DNA of 64,000 nt from CAWAND01 sp963797485. GTDB lineage: Bacteria > Chloroflexota > Anaerolineae > Anaerolineales > E44-bin32. Below the pieces are notes generated by a model that saw nothing but the letters and a program-made list of their open reading frames with translations, was not told where the DNA came from and did not search any database. The stretch is taken from positions 496,001-560,000 of the forward strand of contig CAWCPF010000003.1 in the NCBI GenBank assembly GCA_963797485.1, written 5' to 3'. Positions 31,582 through 40,793 of this stretch are shown here, one piece after another; position 1 is the stretch's first letter; every line of letters begins with the position of its first letter. Both the position numbers and the translations under genes were made by a program.

Positions 31582-32418
31582 TCACGGCGCCGCCGGCCCC
31601 ACTCTGAACTGGTCAAAATAGGCTGGGACCGTGGCCCGCCCTGGAAGGCTGTTGTCGGCGTATAGGCCGATGCGCGCCTCCACCAGGTCGGCGTGGGTCT
31701 CCGCCACCCAAATCCAATCTGAACCGTCGGAACTCCAATAGCCTGTGATCAGCGTGTCTTGCCTGACCAACCTTAAGTAGATCGGGCCGGCGCTCGGAAG
31801 GCCCGACACGGCGTTGTCAGGAAACCCGCCCGACATGCCGCGCTGGTCATCATCCATGTAAACCCCGTCCCCCAAACAAGCGCCTTTCCCGCAGAAGGCG
31901 CGCGACAGAGCCACGAAGTGGTCGTCATCCTGGTATAGGATGAGCCCGGCGCTCTGGAAGTCCTCCGTCGGGCGGATATCGAGCAGGACGACAGCCTCCA
32001 GATCGCCTTCAGGCGCTGCCCGAAGCAGCACTGGGGCATCGCCGCCAGCGAACAGCAGTCTGCCCTGAGCGGTGTCCAAGAACAGCCAGCCAGGCCGACC
32101 GGTTAGGGTCCAGGCCGACGGATTCTCGCGGACCCAGCTCCAGCCGGGGTCTAGCACGGCAAACTCGAAATCGTCTGTGTAGACCCCCGAAGGGGACTCC
32201 AACGTGGGCGTCGGTTCTGTCGTGGGCGGCGGGTTGGTGGGAGTGGGCGGCGGGCTGGTACGAGCCGGGTGCGCAGTGGCCGTCGTGGCGGCCGTGATCG
32301 CCGGCAACGCAGTCGGCGGCTGGCCTGATGGGACCAGAGCGCAAGCCACGCTCATTGCCAATGCAAGTGAGAGAGCCGTGGCGAGCCTGTTAGAGTGGGG
32401 TGTTTCCGGAACGCTCAT
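31582..32418 (-). CDS. Secreted lipoprotein with DUF1349-like beta domain
   Basis: A 278-residue exported protein. The start MSVPETPHSN is followed by a signal peptide whose cleavage site SVAC suggests a lipoprotein, then a long Thr/Pro linker (about residues 35-80), and a beta-sandwich domain of about 190 residues with DDHFVALSRAFCGKGACLGDG and YWSSDGSDWIWVAE. The latter is typical of DUF1349 concanavalin-like domains that bind sugars. A perfect Rex-like palindrome lies 44 bp upstream. Confidence 0.75.
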   Translation of the reverse strand: MSVPETPHSNRLATALSLALAMSVACALVPSGQPPTALPAITAATTATAHPARTSPPPTPTNPPPTTEPTPTLESPSGVYTDDFEFAVLDPGWSWVRENPSAWTLTGRPGWLFLDTAQGRLLFAGGDAPVLLRAAPEGDLEAVVLLDIRPTEDFQSAGLILYQDDDHFVALSRAFCGKGACLGDGVYMDDDQRGMSGGFPDNAVSGLPSAGPIYLRLVRQDTLITGYWSSDGSDWIWVAETHADLVEARIGLYADNSLPGRATVPAYFDQFRVGPAAP

Positions 32419-32461
32419 CTCCGCAACCCTCCTCCGTTCCCGATGCCAGGGCACATCCATG

Positions 32462-32479
32462 TTGTGAAAGCCTTCACAA
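32462..32479. promoter_or_regulatory. Rex/CRP-like palindrome, site D (perfect)
   Basis: TTGTGAA-AGCC-TTCACAA, 14 of 14 positions. It lies 44 bp upstream of the lipoprotein start at 32418. Confidence 0.65.
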
Positions 32480-32557
32480 ATGACCTATGGACACGCGTTA
32501 GCCGGTTCTGCAGGGGCGTCAGATTACTCATCTAGCGCGACCTTCGGAAATGTAACA

Positions 32558-33631
32558 TCACGCCCTCCAGGCCATCAGGAAGGGAGCCCCGCCCCCGGCA
32601 AACAGGCTGAGCTGATCTTCCGGAATCCCAACCCGGCGCGCGTGGCGTTCGAGCTCCAAGCGCTCGACCTCGGCCCGATCGAAGCCGGCCTGAAGGCCCA
32701 ACTGACGTAATTCATGGTCAGTGTAGAACCGGAGGCGTGAGGCGATTGGCTCCGGTGCAGCCGGAGTGCCCCTCAGGCACGAATTGCTCCCCAGGCAAAT
32801 GAATTGACCGCCGGGCTGCAGGGTTCGGCGGACTTCGGCCAAGGCCTGGACCGGTTCGGCGAGGAAGCCCAGCACGCCGGTCATGACGGCGCAGGTGAAG
32901 GCCGCGTCGGGGAAGGGAAGCTCCTCTGCCTGGCCCAACCTGATGTCCAGCCGCCCGGCGGCCAATGCGTCGGCGTTCTGTGCTCGAGCAAGCTCGACCA
33001 TCTCGGGGCTGTGGTCGATAGCCGCTGCCCGGCAACCGGAGTCCAGGGCGAGTTTGAGAAAGGCGCCGCCGCCGCAGCCGACCTCCAAAAGGCGATCGTC
33101 TGCGGCCAACGACAGCTTCTCCAAGATGGCAAGGAAATTAGGGTAGTGAAAAAGTGGATCGGCGTAGGTCCTCCGGGCGCGGGCGCCGGCCGGCTGGCGA
33201 GCGTTGCGGTCGGTGATCCAATCGGCCAGGCCCTCCTGAGTGGCGGCCGCCAGAGCCGGAGCGAGGGCCTGCCCGGCGAACCAGGCAGCCAGCTCGGACG
33301 GGTCGTCGATCACACCCGGGAGCCCAGACAGCTCAACCGAGAGATGGGTCCCGAGCTCAATGGCGGCGCAGCCGATTGAAACGCGGGCCGCCACCGCAGG
33401 GGCCCATTCGGCAGGCTGCCATTCCAGATCCATCCGGCTTCCAGGCTGCCAGGCCGTCACATGTGCGCCTGGCATGCCTGATTGGACCAGGCGGCCGTCC
33501 GGGCTAATATCGAAAGCGATATCGAAATCGGCCAGGCCGTGGCGCAGTCCATCGAGTACGGCCTCAAAGACATCCGCCGGGAGTGCGGGGAGGTCGAGGC
33601 TGAGCGCCAGGCTGCCGGCGGAAGAAGACAT
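32558..33631 (-). CDS. SRPBCC (AHSA1-like) and methyltransferase fusion
   Basis: A 357-residue two-domain protein. Residues 1-120 look like a START/SRPBCC ligand-binding domain (FDIAFDISPDGRLVQSG, LEWQPAEW, and a C-terminal helix DDPSELAAWFAGQALAPALA). Residues 160-345 are a class I methyltransferase with LLEVGCGGGAFLKLAL, AIDHSPEM and the Asp-Ala-Ala-Phe motif FPDAAFTCAVMTGVLGFL. ATG 33631 has GAGGAGG upstream. The ligand domain may present a hydrophobic substrate for methylation; this is inference. Confidence 0.75.
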   Translation of the reverse strand: MSSSAGSLALSLDLPALPADVFEAVLDGLRHGLADFDIAFDISPDGRLVQSGMPGAHVTAWQPGSRMDLEWQPAEWAPAVAARVSIGCAAIELGTHLSVELSGLPGVIDDPSELAAWFAGQALAPALAAATQEGLADWITDRNARQPAGARARRTYADPLFHYPNFLAILEKLSLAADDRLLEVGCGGGAFLKLALDSGCRAAAIDHSPEMVELARAQNADALAAGRLDIRLGQAEELPFPDAAFTCAVMTGVLGFLAEPVQALAEVRRTLQPGGQFICLGSNSCLRGTPAAPEPIASRLRFYTDHELRQLGLQAGFDRAEVERLELERHARRVGIPEDQLSLFAGGGAPFLMAWRA

Positions 33632-33775
33632 CCGATACCTCCTCAGGTTGGAACAGGTGGCCATTGTACATGGGCGTACGCCAAGTGCCAGGTCGATGAG
33701 GCCGTGCACGGGTGCGAATCGATGTTAGGCTGATACTAACCGAGCCTGGACAAGCCGTTCCTGGGAGAGGCAGCC

Positions 33776-34288
33776 GTGGAAACAACCGACGCGCTCGAGC
33801 TTCTGAGGTACAACTCCTGGGCTACCGATTTGGTACTGGAGACTGCGGAGCGCCTTACCCCCGAGCAGTTCGTTGCCCAACCGATCCCGGACCCCGGCCG
33901 GGGCGGCCTAAGGGGGATTCTGGTTCACATGCTGGACGCGGAAATCGGCTGGCGGGAAACGCTCGTGGGCATGGCCCTCTCGCCGGACCTCGAGCTGGGG
34001 GATTTCCCGGACGTGACCTCGCTCAGACAGGCTTGGCGAGCGGAGCGGGAGAAATGGCAGGCTTACAGCAACGGGCTGAGCGCAGCGGCGCTCAACGCAA
34101 GCTATACGTATGAGCGTCGCAAGGGCCCCGTCCGGACCCGGCGCGTTTGGCAGACGATCGTGCATGTGGTCAACCACGGCACGCAGCACCGAAGCGAGGC
34201 CGCCTACTTGCTCACCGGCTACGGCCTCTCCCCTGGGGACCTTGACTTCAATTACTATCTGCATCTCAAGTCGGAGGGTGACGTGTGA
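33776..34288 (+). CDS. DinB-family protein
   Basis: A 170-residue DinB-fold protein. The three metal-binding His are visible: HMLDAEIGW (His about 51) and VVNHGTQHRSEA (two His at about 134-138). GTG 33776 has GGGAGAGG upstream. The helices match the family length. It may transfer a thiol such as bacillithiol-like compounds, but the function is not shown. Confidence 0.82.
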   Translation: METTDALELLRYNSWATDLVLETAERLTPEQFVAQPIPDPGRGGLRGILVHMLDAEIGWRETLVGMALSPDLELGDFPDVTSLRQAWRAEREKWQAYSNGLSAAALNASYTYERRKGPVRTRRVWQTIVHVVNHGTQHRSEAAYLLTGYGLSPGDLDFNYYLHLKSEGDV

Positions 34289-34440
34289 GAAACGCTCGAA
34301 GCCATGCCTGGACGCCGAACAGGCGCTGGAGCGGTGGGCGCAGGGCGGGTGCTGGTGCGCGCCGAATTGGAATTGTGTATCATTTCAGGGTGCAAGCCAG
34401 CAGCTTTGCCCGAGAGTTTCAAAGCCTTGATGTTGCTTCG

Positions 34441-34785
34441 CTAGCCTCTTCGGTGCGAGAGTCGATAGAATGGCCGACAGCGGGCGGCCACCCAAGTCTC
34501 TTGATCCGTTCGAAGGAAGAGGATGTCCATGTGAACGCCGGAGCCGAACATGCCCGCGAACGTTGTCGCAATATCGCTCACGATACTCTCATCCGGTCCG
34601 GTCTCTGTAACTAGGCACAGCGCAATGCTACGTTCCTCCGACGGCACCGGGTAAACCCTAGCGAGATAGGCTGCCAAAACGTGGTCGGCGTTTCGAATGA
34701 TCCTGGTGAGCTGCGCCTTGAGATCCTGTTCAACGGGGCCGTCTTGCTCACCAACAACCTTTAGCTCCCCCGCCTCCATCTTCAA
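34441..34785 (-). CDS. SseB C-terminal-like small protein, second immunity candidate
   Basis: A 114-residue protein ending VAARCRPFYRLSHRRG. The pattern DHVLAAYLARVYPVP, then a hydrophobic strand and a PFYR end, resembles the C-terminal domain of SseB. The start is uncertain: TTG 34785 or ATG 34779, with GAGGAGG further upstream. It follows the 34819 gene by about 30 bp and by position may be a second immunity protein for the toxin upstream. By eye the GC content of 34440-35200 is lower than nearby, which suits acquisition by transfer. Confidence 0.5.
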   Translation of the reverse strand: MKMEAGELKVVGEQDGPVEQDLKAQLTRIIRNADHVLAAYLARVYPVPSEERSIALCLVTETGPDESIVSDIATTFAGMFGSGVHMDILFLRTDQETWVAARCRPFYRLSHRRG

Positions 34786-34818
34786 GAAGAGCGACTTACC
34801 CTCCTCGCGTTAGGCATG

Positions 34819-35199
34819 CTAAAAGAGGTCCACTGCTTTCGCAGCATCGTCGCGGGATCGATACAGAGTCCCTTTCGCTATCAGCTCAACTTGAGACGGC
34901 CCTAACGACCTAGTTTGGAGAGCGATGCTGTCGAGAATCCTGGCGACATAGACGTGGGAAGGCCATTCTGTGATCGGAAACAGAGTCTGTCCTTCGTGAC
35001 ACGTTGACAGAAGGAGTAGCGATATGTCTTTGTCGCCGAGTCCGAACCGTTGCCCGGAAAGGAGCGGGAAAATCTCGACGAGCATGTAGTCATCTCGGAC
35101 AGCGTCGTGCAGGCGGTCAACAGCCGAGCACGCACGTGGCTCGCTGAGGGGTTCGAATTCGCCGGCTGCGGTCAGAAAGAAATCGGGCATATTCGTCAC
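34819..35199 (-). CDS. Unknown small protein, first immunity candidate
   Basis: A 126-residue protein of no family I recognise, with a mixed alpha/beta sequence and no signal peptide or membrane helix. Its GTG follows the toxin stop codon directly (TAG then GTG), with an ATG 9 nt later, so it is coupled to the toxin gene. This position immediately after a polymorphic-toxin gene is where immunity proteins are usually encoded. That role is inferred from position only. Confidence 0.55.
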   Translation of the reverse strand: MTNMPDFFLTAAGEFEPLSEPRACSAVDRLHDAVRDDYMLVEIFPLLSGQRFGLGDKDISLLLLSTCHEGQTLFPITEWPSHVYVARILDSIALQTRSLGPSQVELIAKGTLYRSRDDAAKAVDLF

Positions 35200-36802
35200 C
35201 TAATAGGGTGGATTTGCACCCGACACTCTAGTCAGGGTTATCTGCGATGCGGGCTTTGGGACAACTAGCTCGGGGACCATCTGCGTACCGGGTGGCGTCG
35301 TAGGACCCCGCAGAGAAGATCGCAGCAGCACGCCGTCGATGTCTGTGAGTGGGCCCTCGGCGACGAAGCGCCCCGTGTTTCCTTCGAAGAGACCGGCCGC
35401 AGCGCGGAAGTCCGGCACATCATCCGGCGAGACTGTTGTCCAGGATCGCCCCAAGCCTCTCGCCTCGTCGCCAAAAACGCGGAAAAGGGGTGTTCCGGGT
35501 TCTGGGGCGGCTTGAAGCGCGCGGACGGAATTCGTGGCGGTGACCGATCTTGCCGCTGAGTAGGCGCCGTAGACTCCTAACAGGCTCAGAATGAGGTCGC
35601 CTCCGGTAACAGCGACATCCAGCTCCCGGCCCTCACCCTCGATGAAGTGCTCACGCGTCGCCGATCCAAACTCCCATGCCGCTGTGAAAGGTGTGGCCAG
35701 CATACTTTAATCCTACCTGGCCTCCGAACTGGGCCAACGTGGTATTCATCTGGCCTATCCCACGGGCCCCTCGGGCCGCGTCCGCCCATCGCCCATCCAG
35801 GACGGACTCGAGGGTATACCGGCGCACCTCGTTGGCCATTCCGATGATCGCGCCCCAGTTGTCGCCGAAGTGCGTCAGGCCGTCACCGATCTGCTCGAGA
35901 AGCCCCATACGTGCGGCGAACCGCGGGTTGCTATCCTCGTTGGTTACCCTCAATGCTTCGACAGTCGCACCTACCCCGTCTATTACTGCCTGAGCACCCT
36001 CTGATGCCCGCGCCACAACATCATGCAGCTCGATAAACGGCGCGGCCACGATCCTTTGGGCCACTGGCGTGGCCGCTTCGATCGCGTCATGGGCGACTGT
36101 CAACGCGCCGGCGGTGACATTCCGGGCTGTGTTACTCACGCCTTCGGCCGCGGTCCGCACGGTCGAAACGGCTGAGGTAGCGGCGATCCGGATCGCGGTG
36201 GTCACGGTGGTTGCCGCCTGGCTAACCGTCGTGGCCACGCTGCGGCCGATCTCCCGGGCCTCCTCGGCGATGTCGTCCACCAAGGCGGCCGCCCGGTTGA
36301 CGGTCGTAGTGACAGCATGGCTAGTTTGACGGAGAGCGGCATTGGCGCTGTTGTGGCAAGCTGACTGTGTTGCGGACGGCCGTGCTAGCGGCTGAGGCCG
36401 CATTACTGATTGCCGTTGTTGCAGTCGAAACCGTGTTGTGAACAGTGTTGCTAACAGACGTGACCGCGTTGGAGACGGCAGTGCTCATTTGGCTGAACAG
36501 GCTGGGCGCCGGAGGCGCGGAGCTGGAGCGGCGGCTGGCTTGGAGTCTGGCTTCGGAGCGGACTTGGATGACGATTTGGAGGCGCTCTTTTTGGAGCTCT
36601 TCTGGGAGCTCTTGGAGGACGAACTGGTTGACTTGGAGGATGAGTTGGTGGTCTTGGTCGATGTCTTGGAAGTCGATCCGCCGCCTCCACCGCCGCCTTC
36701 GGCGATCATCCCGCCGATCCCCTGGCGCCTGAGCCCCAGCCCGGCGTTGGAGATCAGCGCCATGACGCCGGCGGCGAACAGCAGCCAGGGCGAAGCGTTC
36801 AT
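35200..36802 (-). pseudogene. Long secreted-type protein with C-terminal ADP-ribosyltransferase-like toxin tip (three frameshifts)
   Basis: Read across frames the protein has about 534 residues. N-terminus MNASPWLLFAAGVMALISNAG is a membrane or export helix, then a poly-Gly and Ser/Lys linker, then a long Ala/Thr/Val/Ser helical region (36500-35700), then the tip. The tip (167-residue last frame) holds FRVFG with Arg75, a SWTT at 87-90, NTGRF, and Glu145 in VPELVVP. This Arg, Ser-Thr, Glu order is that of R-S-E mono-ADP-ribosyltransferase toxins, and the text resembles Rhs tips such as TreTu from memory. Frame breaks are near 36520, 36375 and 35660 (one loss, two gains). Its ATG overlaps the upstream peptidase stop (ATGA). 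Confidence 0.6.
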
Positions 36803-37652
36803 GGGATCCGGCTGAGAGGCGCAGCCACAGAAGCGGCGGGCGCCGATGGGCCGACCGTGACGCCTGAGTAGCCCTGCAGCGCCCACTGGCTCAGGAAGTC
36901 ACTCATGGGGACCACGACCTTGCCCAGGATGGGGTCGTTGTAGGCGATCCAGTTCCCGTCAGGGGAGATGCCGGTCACGGTCACGAAGTGGCCCGGGCTT
37001 CGACTGTCGCTCAGCCCTTCGGCGTCTTCGTGCCCGAGGCTGACCACGATGGGTCTTCCGGCGGCGAGTTCGGACTGGAGCAGGGCGATGGACCCGTCGT
37101 GGAAGGGCAGGCTGTCAGCGTACCCATAGGACTGGGCGGTGAAGGCCAGCTCCTCGACACCGGTGCCGAAGTCATACATCATCCCGTTGCCCTGCAGGTA
37201 GCCCTAATCAGTAATTAGGGTAGCCGAGCAGGGCGGAGGAGGCCGGCCCGGGCGTCCCCAGGCCGTCCAGGGCCATCCCCAGAGCCTGAACGCCGCAGGA
37301 CACATCCGACGGATCCTGGTAGCGCTGGCGGACGTCGAGGGTGGGGAGGTCGGGGGCTGCCGCGCCTCGACCCGAGCGGGACGGGATCGACCAGGACGGG
37401 TTGAGCAGCAACAAGCGACCCGGCGCCCAGGCTCAGCGGGCTTGTGAAATTCGCCACAAGCAGTGTCCCCAACTCATCCAGATCGATGGAACGACCGGCG
37501 GACGAGAGCGGGTCGGGGTTGACCTGCCGGGATTGGGGTGGGGTGAGATGACAACCCGGATCGCTTGTCGGGCAGTCGGCCGCCGCCGGGACCACCAGGA
37601 CGAAAAGCGCTGCGGTGAACGCGGCGGCGATGAGAACACGGAGTAAGCGCAT
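36799..37652 (-). pseudogene. Secreted C39-like cysteine peptidase (disrupted)
   Basis: The start MRLLRVLIAAAFTAALFVLV is a signal peptide, with AAGGGGG 8 nt before ATG 37652. The catalytic parts lie in two other frames: DVRQRYQDPSDVSCGVQAL (Cys nucleophile) and, further on, GHFVTVTGISPDG and YNDPILG (His and Asn/Asp). The gene is broken by one extra base near 37410 and by a 22-nt hairpin insertion around 37202-37223. Repaired, the product is about 275 residues. It is coupled to the toxin-like gene and could process or mature it. Confidence 0.6.
37442..37459. promoter_or_regulatory. Degenerate Rex/CRP-like palindrome, site H
   Basis: TTGTGAA-ATTC-GCCACAA, 12 of 14 positions, but inside the peptidase coding region, so it may be chance. 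Confidence 0.25.
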
Positions 37653-37882
37653 GATAAGCCCCCTTGGCTCCGTAAGAGACCGCACTGGTACGCAGGTCCC
37701 GTTGAAGGTGCAACGCCAATAGCATGTCGCTGCAGGGAAGTCAAGAACCAGCGCTGAGGCCGGAAACCTGTGTTCAAGAAGACCGTCAAGAGAGGGTTGC
37801 AGATCGTAGATCGGAGACAGCGGCAAGCCTATGGCTTCCAGCCAGGACGGCGCGATCGAGCGTTTTAGCCGCTCGTGCGCCG

Positions 37883-37938
37883 GTCCCGCCGATGGATTAA
37901 GTGGACGGACTTTGGCCAGGGGTCGTCATCGGCGGGAC
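37883..37938. repeat. 12-bp inverted repeat upstream of the peptidase-toxin operon
   Basis: GTCCCGCCGATG (37883-37894) and CATCGGCGGGAC (37927-37938), perfect arms 32 nt apart, in the gap between the molybdenum hydroxylase end and the peptidase start. It could be an operator or a bidirectional hairpin. Confidence 0.5.
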
Positions 37939-38010
37939 CCGTCCCAGGGGCACCATAGCTTTGGGCGGCACGACAGGGCTGAGATCATAAACGGGTGGCG
38001 TTGGCGGGCG

Positions 38011-40150
38011 CTAGCCGCCGGTGGAGGTCGAGGTCCCCAAGGCAGCCTTCACCCGCTCGGCCGTGAAAGGAATCTGCCGCACCCGCGCGCCGCAAGCGGC
38101 GAAGATGGCGTTGGCGACCGCAGGTGCGGTGCAAACGCTGGTGGGCTCGCCGCCGCCCAGCAGGGGTTGGTCGGGGCGGTCGATCAAGACGACCTCAACG
38201 TCGGGCACATCCGAAAACCTGAGGATCGGGTAACTGTCCCAGTCGGCGCTTGTGATGCGGTGCTCGTCGAAGGTAACCTGCTCGAGCAGCGCCCGGCTGA
38301 GCGATTGAATGAGATTGCCCTCGACCTGGTTGGTGAGCCCATCCGGGTTGACGATCAGCCCGCAATCCAGGGCGCTGGTCAGGCGCTCAACCCGCACCCG
38401 GCCGTCGAACGGGTCCACGTGCACCTGGGCCACCGTGGCCACGTAGGCGGCATCGTTGTCGTAGCGGGCGAAGGCGATCCCCCGGCCGTGCCCGGGTGCG
38501 AGCGGCTCTCCCCAACCAGCCGACTCGGCGGCGGCCCGCAACACGGCGGTGGCGCGTTCATCGGTGAGGTGCCGCATCCGGAAGTCGACCGGATCGGCGC
38601 CGGCAGCGGCGGCCAACTCGTCCATAAAGGACTCATTGGCGAACACATTGGCCAGGCTGCCCAGGGTGCGCATCGCCGACGTTCGGAAGGGGAGGGCCTG
38701 CAGCCAGTGCGCGGTGACGCGCTCGATGGGGGACCACATAGTCCACCGCGGCGTTGAAGTCTCCGCCGCCAAACCACTCAACCGGCGGAGGAACCAGCCC
38801 ATAGGCCAACTGGCCGGCCAGGAGATGGCTCCCGAGTCTGGGCCGGTTGCCATGATTGGGTGACCATACATCATGGGTCCAGGCGGACAGGGCTCCGTCG
38901 GCGTCCAGCGCCCCAGCCAAGGTCATGACCATCGCTGGCGCATAGGGCTCCCACAGAAACTCGTCGCGCCGGGACCACTGAACCCGGACGGGCCGACCAA
39001 GCGCCCGGGATACCACGGCAGCGTCGGCGGCGGCGTCATCGGCCCCGTTGTGGCCATACGACCCGGATCCTTCGGCATACACCACCCGCAAGTTCTCCTC
39101 CGGTAGATCAAGTAGATCCGCCAGCGCGTCGAGGAGCGGGTAGGGGCCCTGGGTGCTGCTCCAGACGGTGCCGCCTTCCGCGGTGATGTCGGCCACGGCG
39201 CACGACGGGCCGATGGATGCGTGGGCCTGGAAAGGCTGGGTATAGTCCGCCTGCAAGGGTTGGGAGGCGGCGGCCAGCATGCCATCCGGATCGCCGGTTT
39301 GCAGCGTGACCTGGACCTGGGCCGGAGCGGCCCGAATCACGTCGTACAACTCGGCCATGCCGGGGCGGGGATCCGGCTCCTGCCAGGTCGCCCGGACCGC
39401 CTCTGCCGCCCGGACAGCATCGTACTCGCGCTGGCTGGCCACGGCCACGAAATCACCGATGCGCACCACCTCGGCATCCTTCACGCTTGAGGCGTCCAGC
39501 GAAAGCAAGTGAGCGCCAGGGCTTGGGGGCCGGACCACGCGAGCGTGCCACATGCCTGGCAGCCGCACGTCATGGACATATCCGGCTTGCCCGGTGACCT
39601 TGGCGGGCAGGTCGAGACGCTGATGGGCGCGTCCGACGACCCGGTACTCACCGGGGGGTTTTACCGGGGTTTCCATGTTGATCGGGCGGTGGAACTTGCC
39701 CCCGCCGATCAGCGACGCATACGAGACCGACCGAACGGGATCGGCGGACACCCGGACCACGCCGTCCTCGACGGCCAGTTCGTCGACCAGCGCGTCGAGC
39801 TGATCCGAGGCCATCTCGAGCAGGGCGGCGCGGGCCTCGGCGGCGGCCTTTCGCAGGGCGAAGCCGCCAATCCTCAGCGTGCTGCTGCCGGCGGTGATGC
39901 CCTCATCGGGCACCACCCCGGTGTCGCCCATGACCATGTGCACCTGGTCAAAATCGACGTCGAGCTCATCGGCGACAATCTGGGCCAGTGCCGTCTTGAC
40001 CCCGGTGCCCAGCTCAACCTTGCCGCTGAAGACTGTCACCGTGCCGTCCGGCTCGATCCGTAACCAATCATCGACCTGATCGGCGATGGCGATGGCGCCG
40101 GGCTCGCTCCACTGGTTGAACGGCCTGCGGCCGGGGCGGCGAGACGCCAT
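38011..40150 (-). CDS. Molybdenum hydroxylase large subunit (frameshifted)
   Basis: The molybdopterin subunit of a xanthine-dehydrogenase-family enzyme of the isoquinoline-oxidoreductase type, about 713 residues. ATG 40150 has GGAGGG 7 nt upstream. The frame goes GKVELGTGVKTALAQIVADE, then WSSTQGPYPL and GSGSYGHNGADDAAADAA. It breaks after AAVDYVVP; the next frame continues IERVTAHWLQALPFRTSAMRTLGS to GGGEPTSVCTAPAVANA (Glu near the active site). One extra C in a run of five (38728-38732) explains it. Substrate unknown; the small subunit is just upstream. Confidence 0.85.
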
Positions 40151-40154
40151 GCGA

Positions 40155-40634
40155 TCAGCCCTCCAAGTCCGCCAGGCTGGCGGCAGCGCGCTGGACGGCG
40201 CGCACGATCCGGGCATGCGCCCCGCATCGGCACAGATTGCCGTCGAGCGCCTCACGAATCTCAGCCACGGTCGGGTGCGGGTTGCGGTAGAGGAAGGCGG
40301 CGCTGGTCATGATCAGGCCGCTAAGGCAGTAGCCGCACTGGCCGGCTTGCTCGTCGATGAACGCTTGTTGAATGGGATGAAGTTCGTCCGGCGCTCGCAG
40401 CCCCTCGAGGGTGGTGATGGCCCCTTGGCCGGCCTCAGACACCGGCAGCTGGCACGCCTGAACCGACCGGGCGCCCAGCAGGACGGTGCATGCACCGCAG
40501 CTTTCCGAGCCGCACCCGAACTGGGGTCCGCTGAGGCCCAGCTCGTCGCGCAGGACGTACAGCAGCGGCGTTTCAGGCGCGCTCTGAACGCGGTGCGGCT
40601 TCCCGTTCACAGTGATGGTCAGACTCTGAGCCAC
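40155..40634 (-). CDS. Molybdenum hydroxylase [2Fe-2S] small subunit
   Basis: A 159-residue iron-sulfur subunit that passes electrons from the Mo site. The first cluster motif is CGSESCGACTVLLGARSVQAC (about residues 40-60), the second CGYCLSGLIM and CRCGAH (about 100-140). The GTG at 40634 fits the family start AQSLTITVNGK. The large subunit follows after 4 nt. There is no FAD subunit in the window, so electrons must leave by another carrier, as in isoquinoline-type two-subunit enzymes. Confidence 0.88.
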   Translation of the reverse strand: MAQSLTITVNGKPHRVQSAPETPLLYVLRDELGLSGPQFGCGSESCGACTVLLGARSVQACQLPVSEAGQGAITTLEGLRAPDELHPIQQAFIDEQAGQCGYCLSGLIMTSAAFLYRNPHPTVAEIREALDGNLCRCGAHARIVRAVQRAAASLADLEG

Positions 40635-40793
40635 GGCACGCTGCCTTGGAGAAGCTCGCCTAGGGTGATCCGAGTGCTCGGCCGGAACCGTAAGGATTCT
40701 AGCCCATCCAGTAATGGGCCGCCCTGCACTCGTCCGATTCCGCCGTTCTCGAGCCACACTGCCCGCACCCCATGGCCAGCGGCCTCGGGCTGC

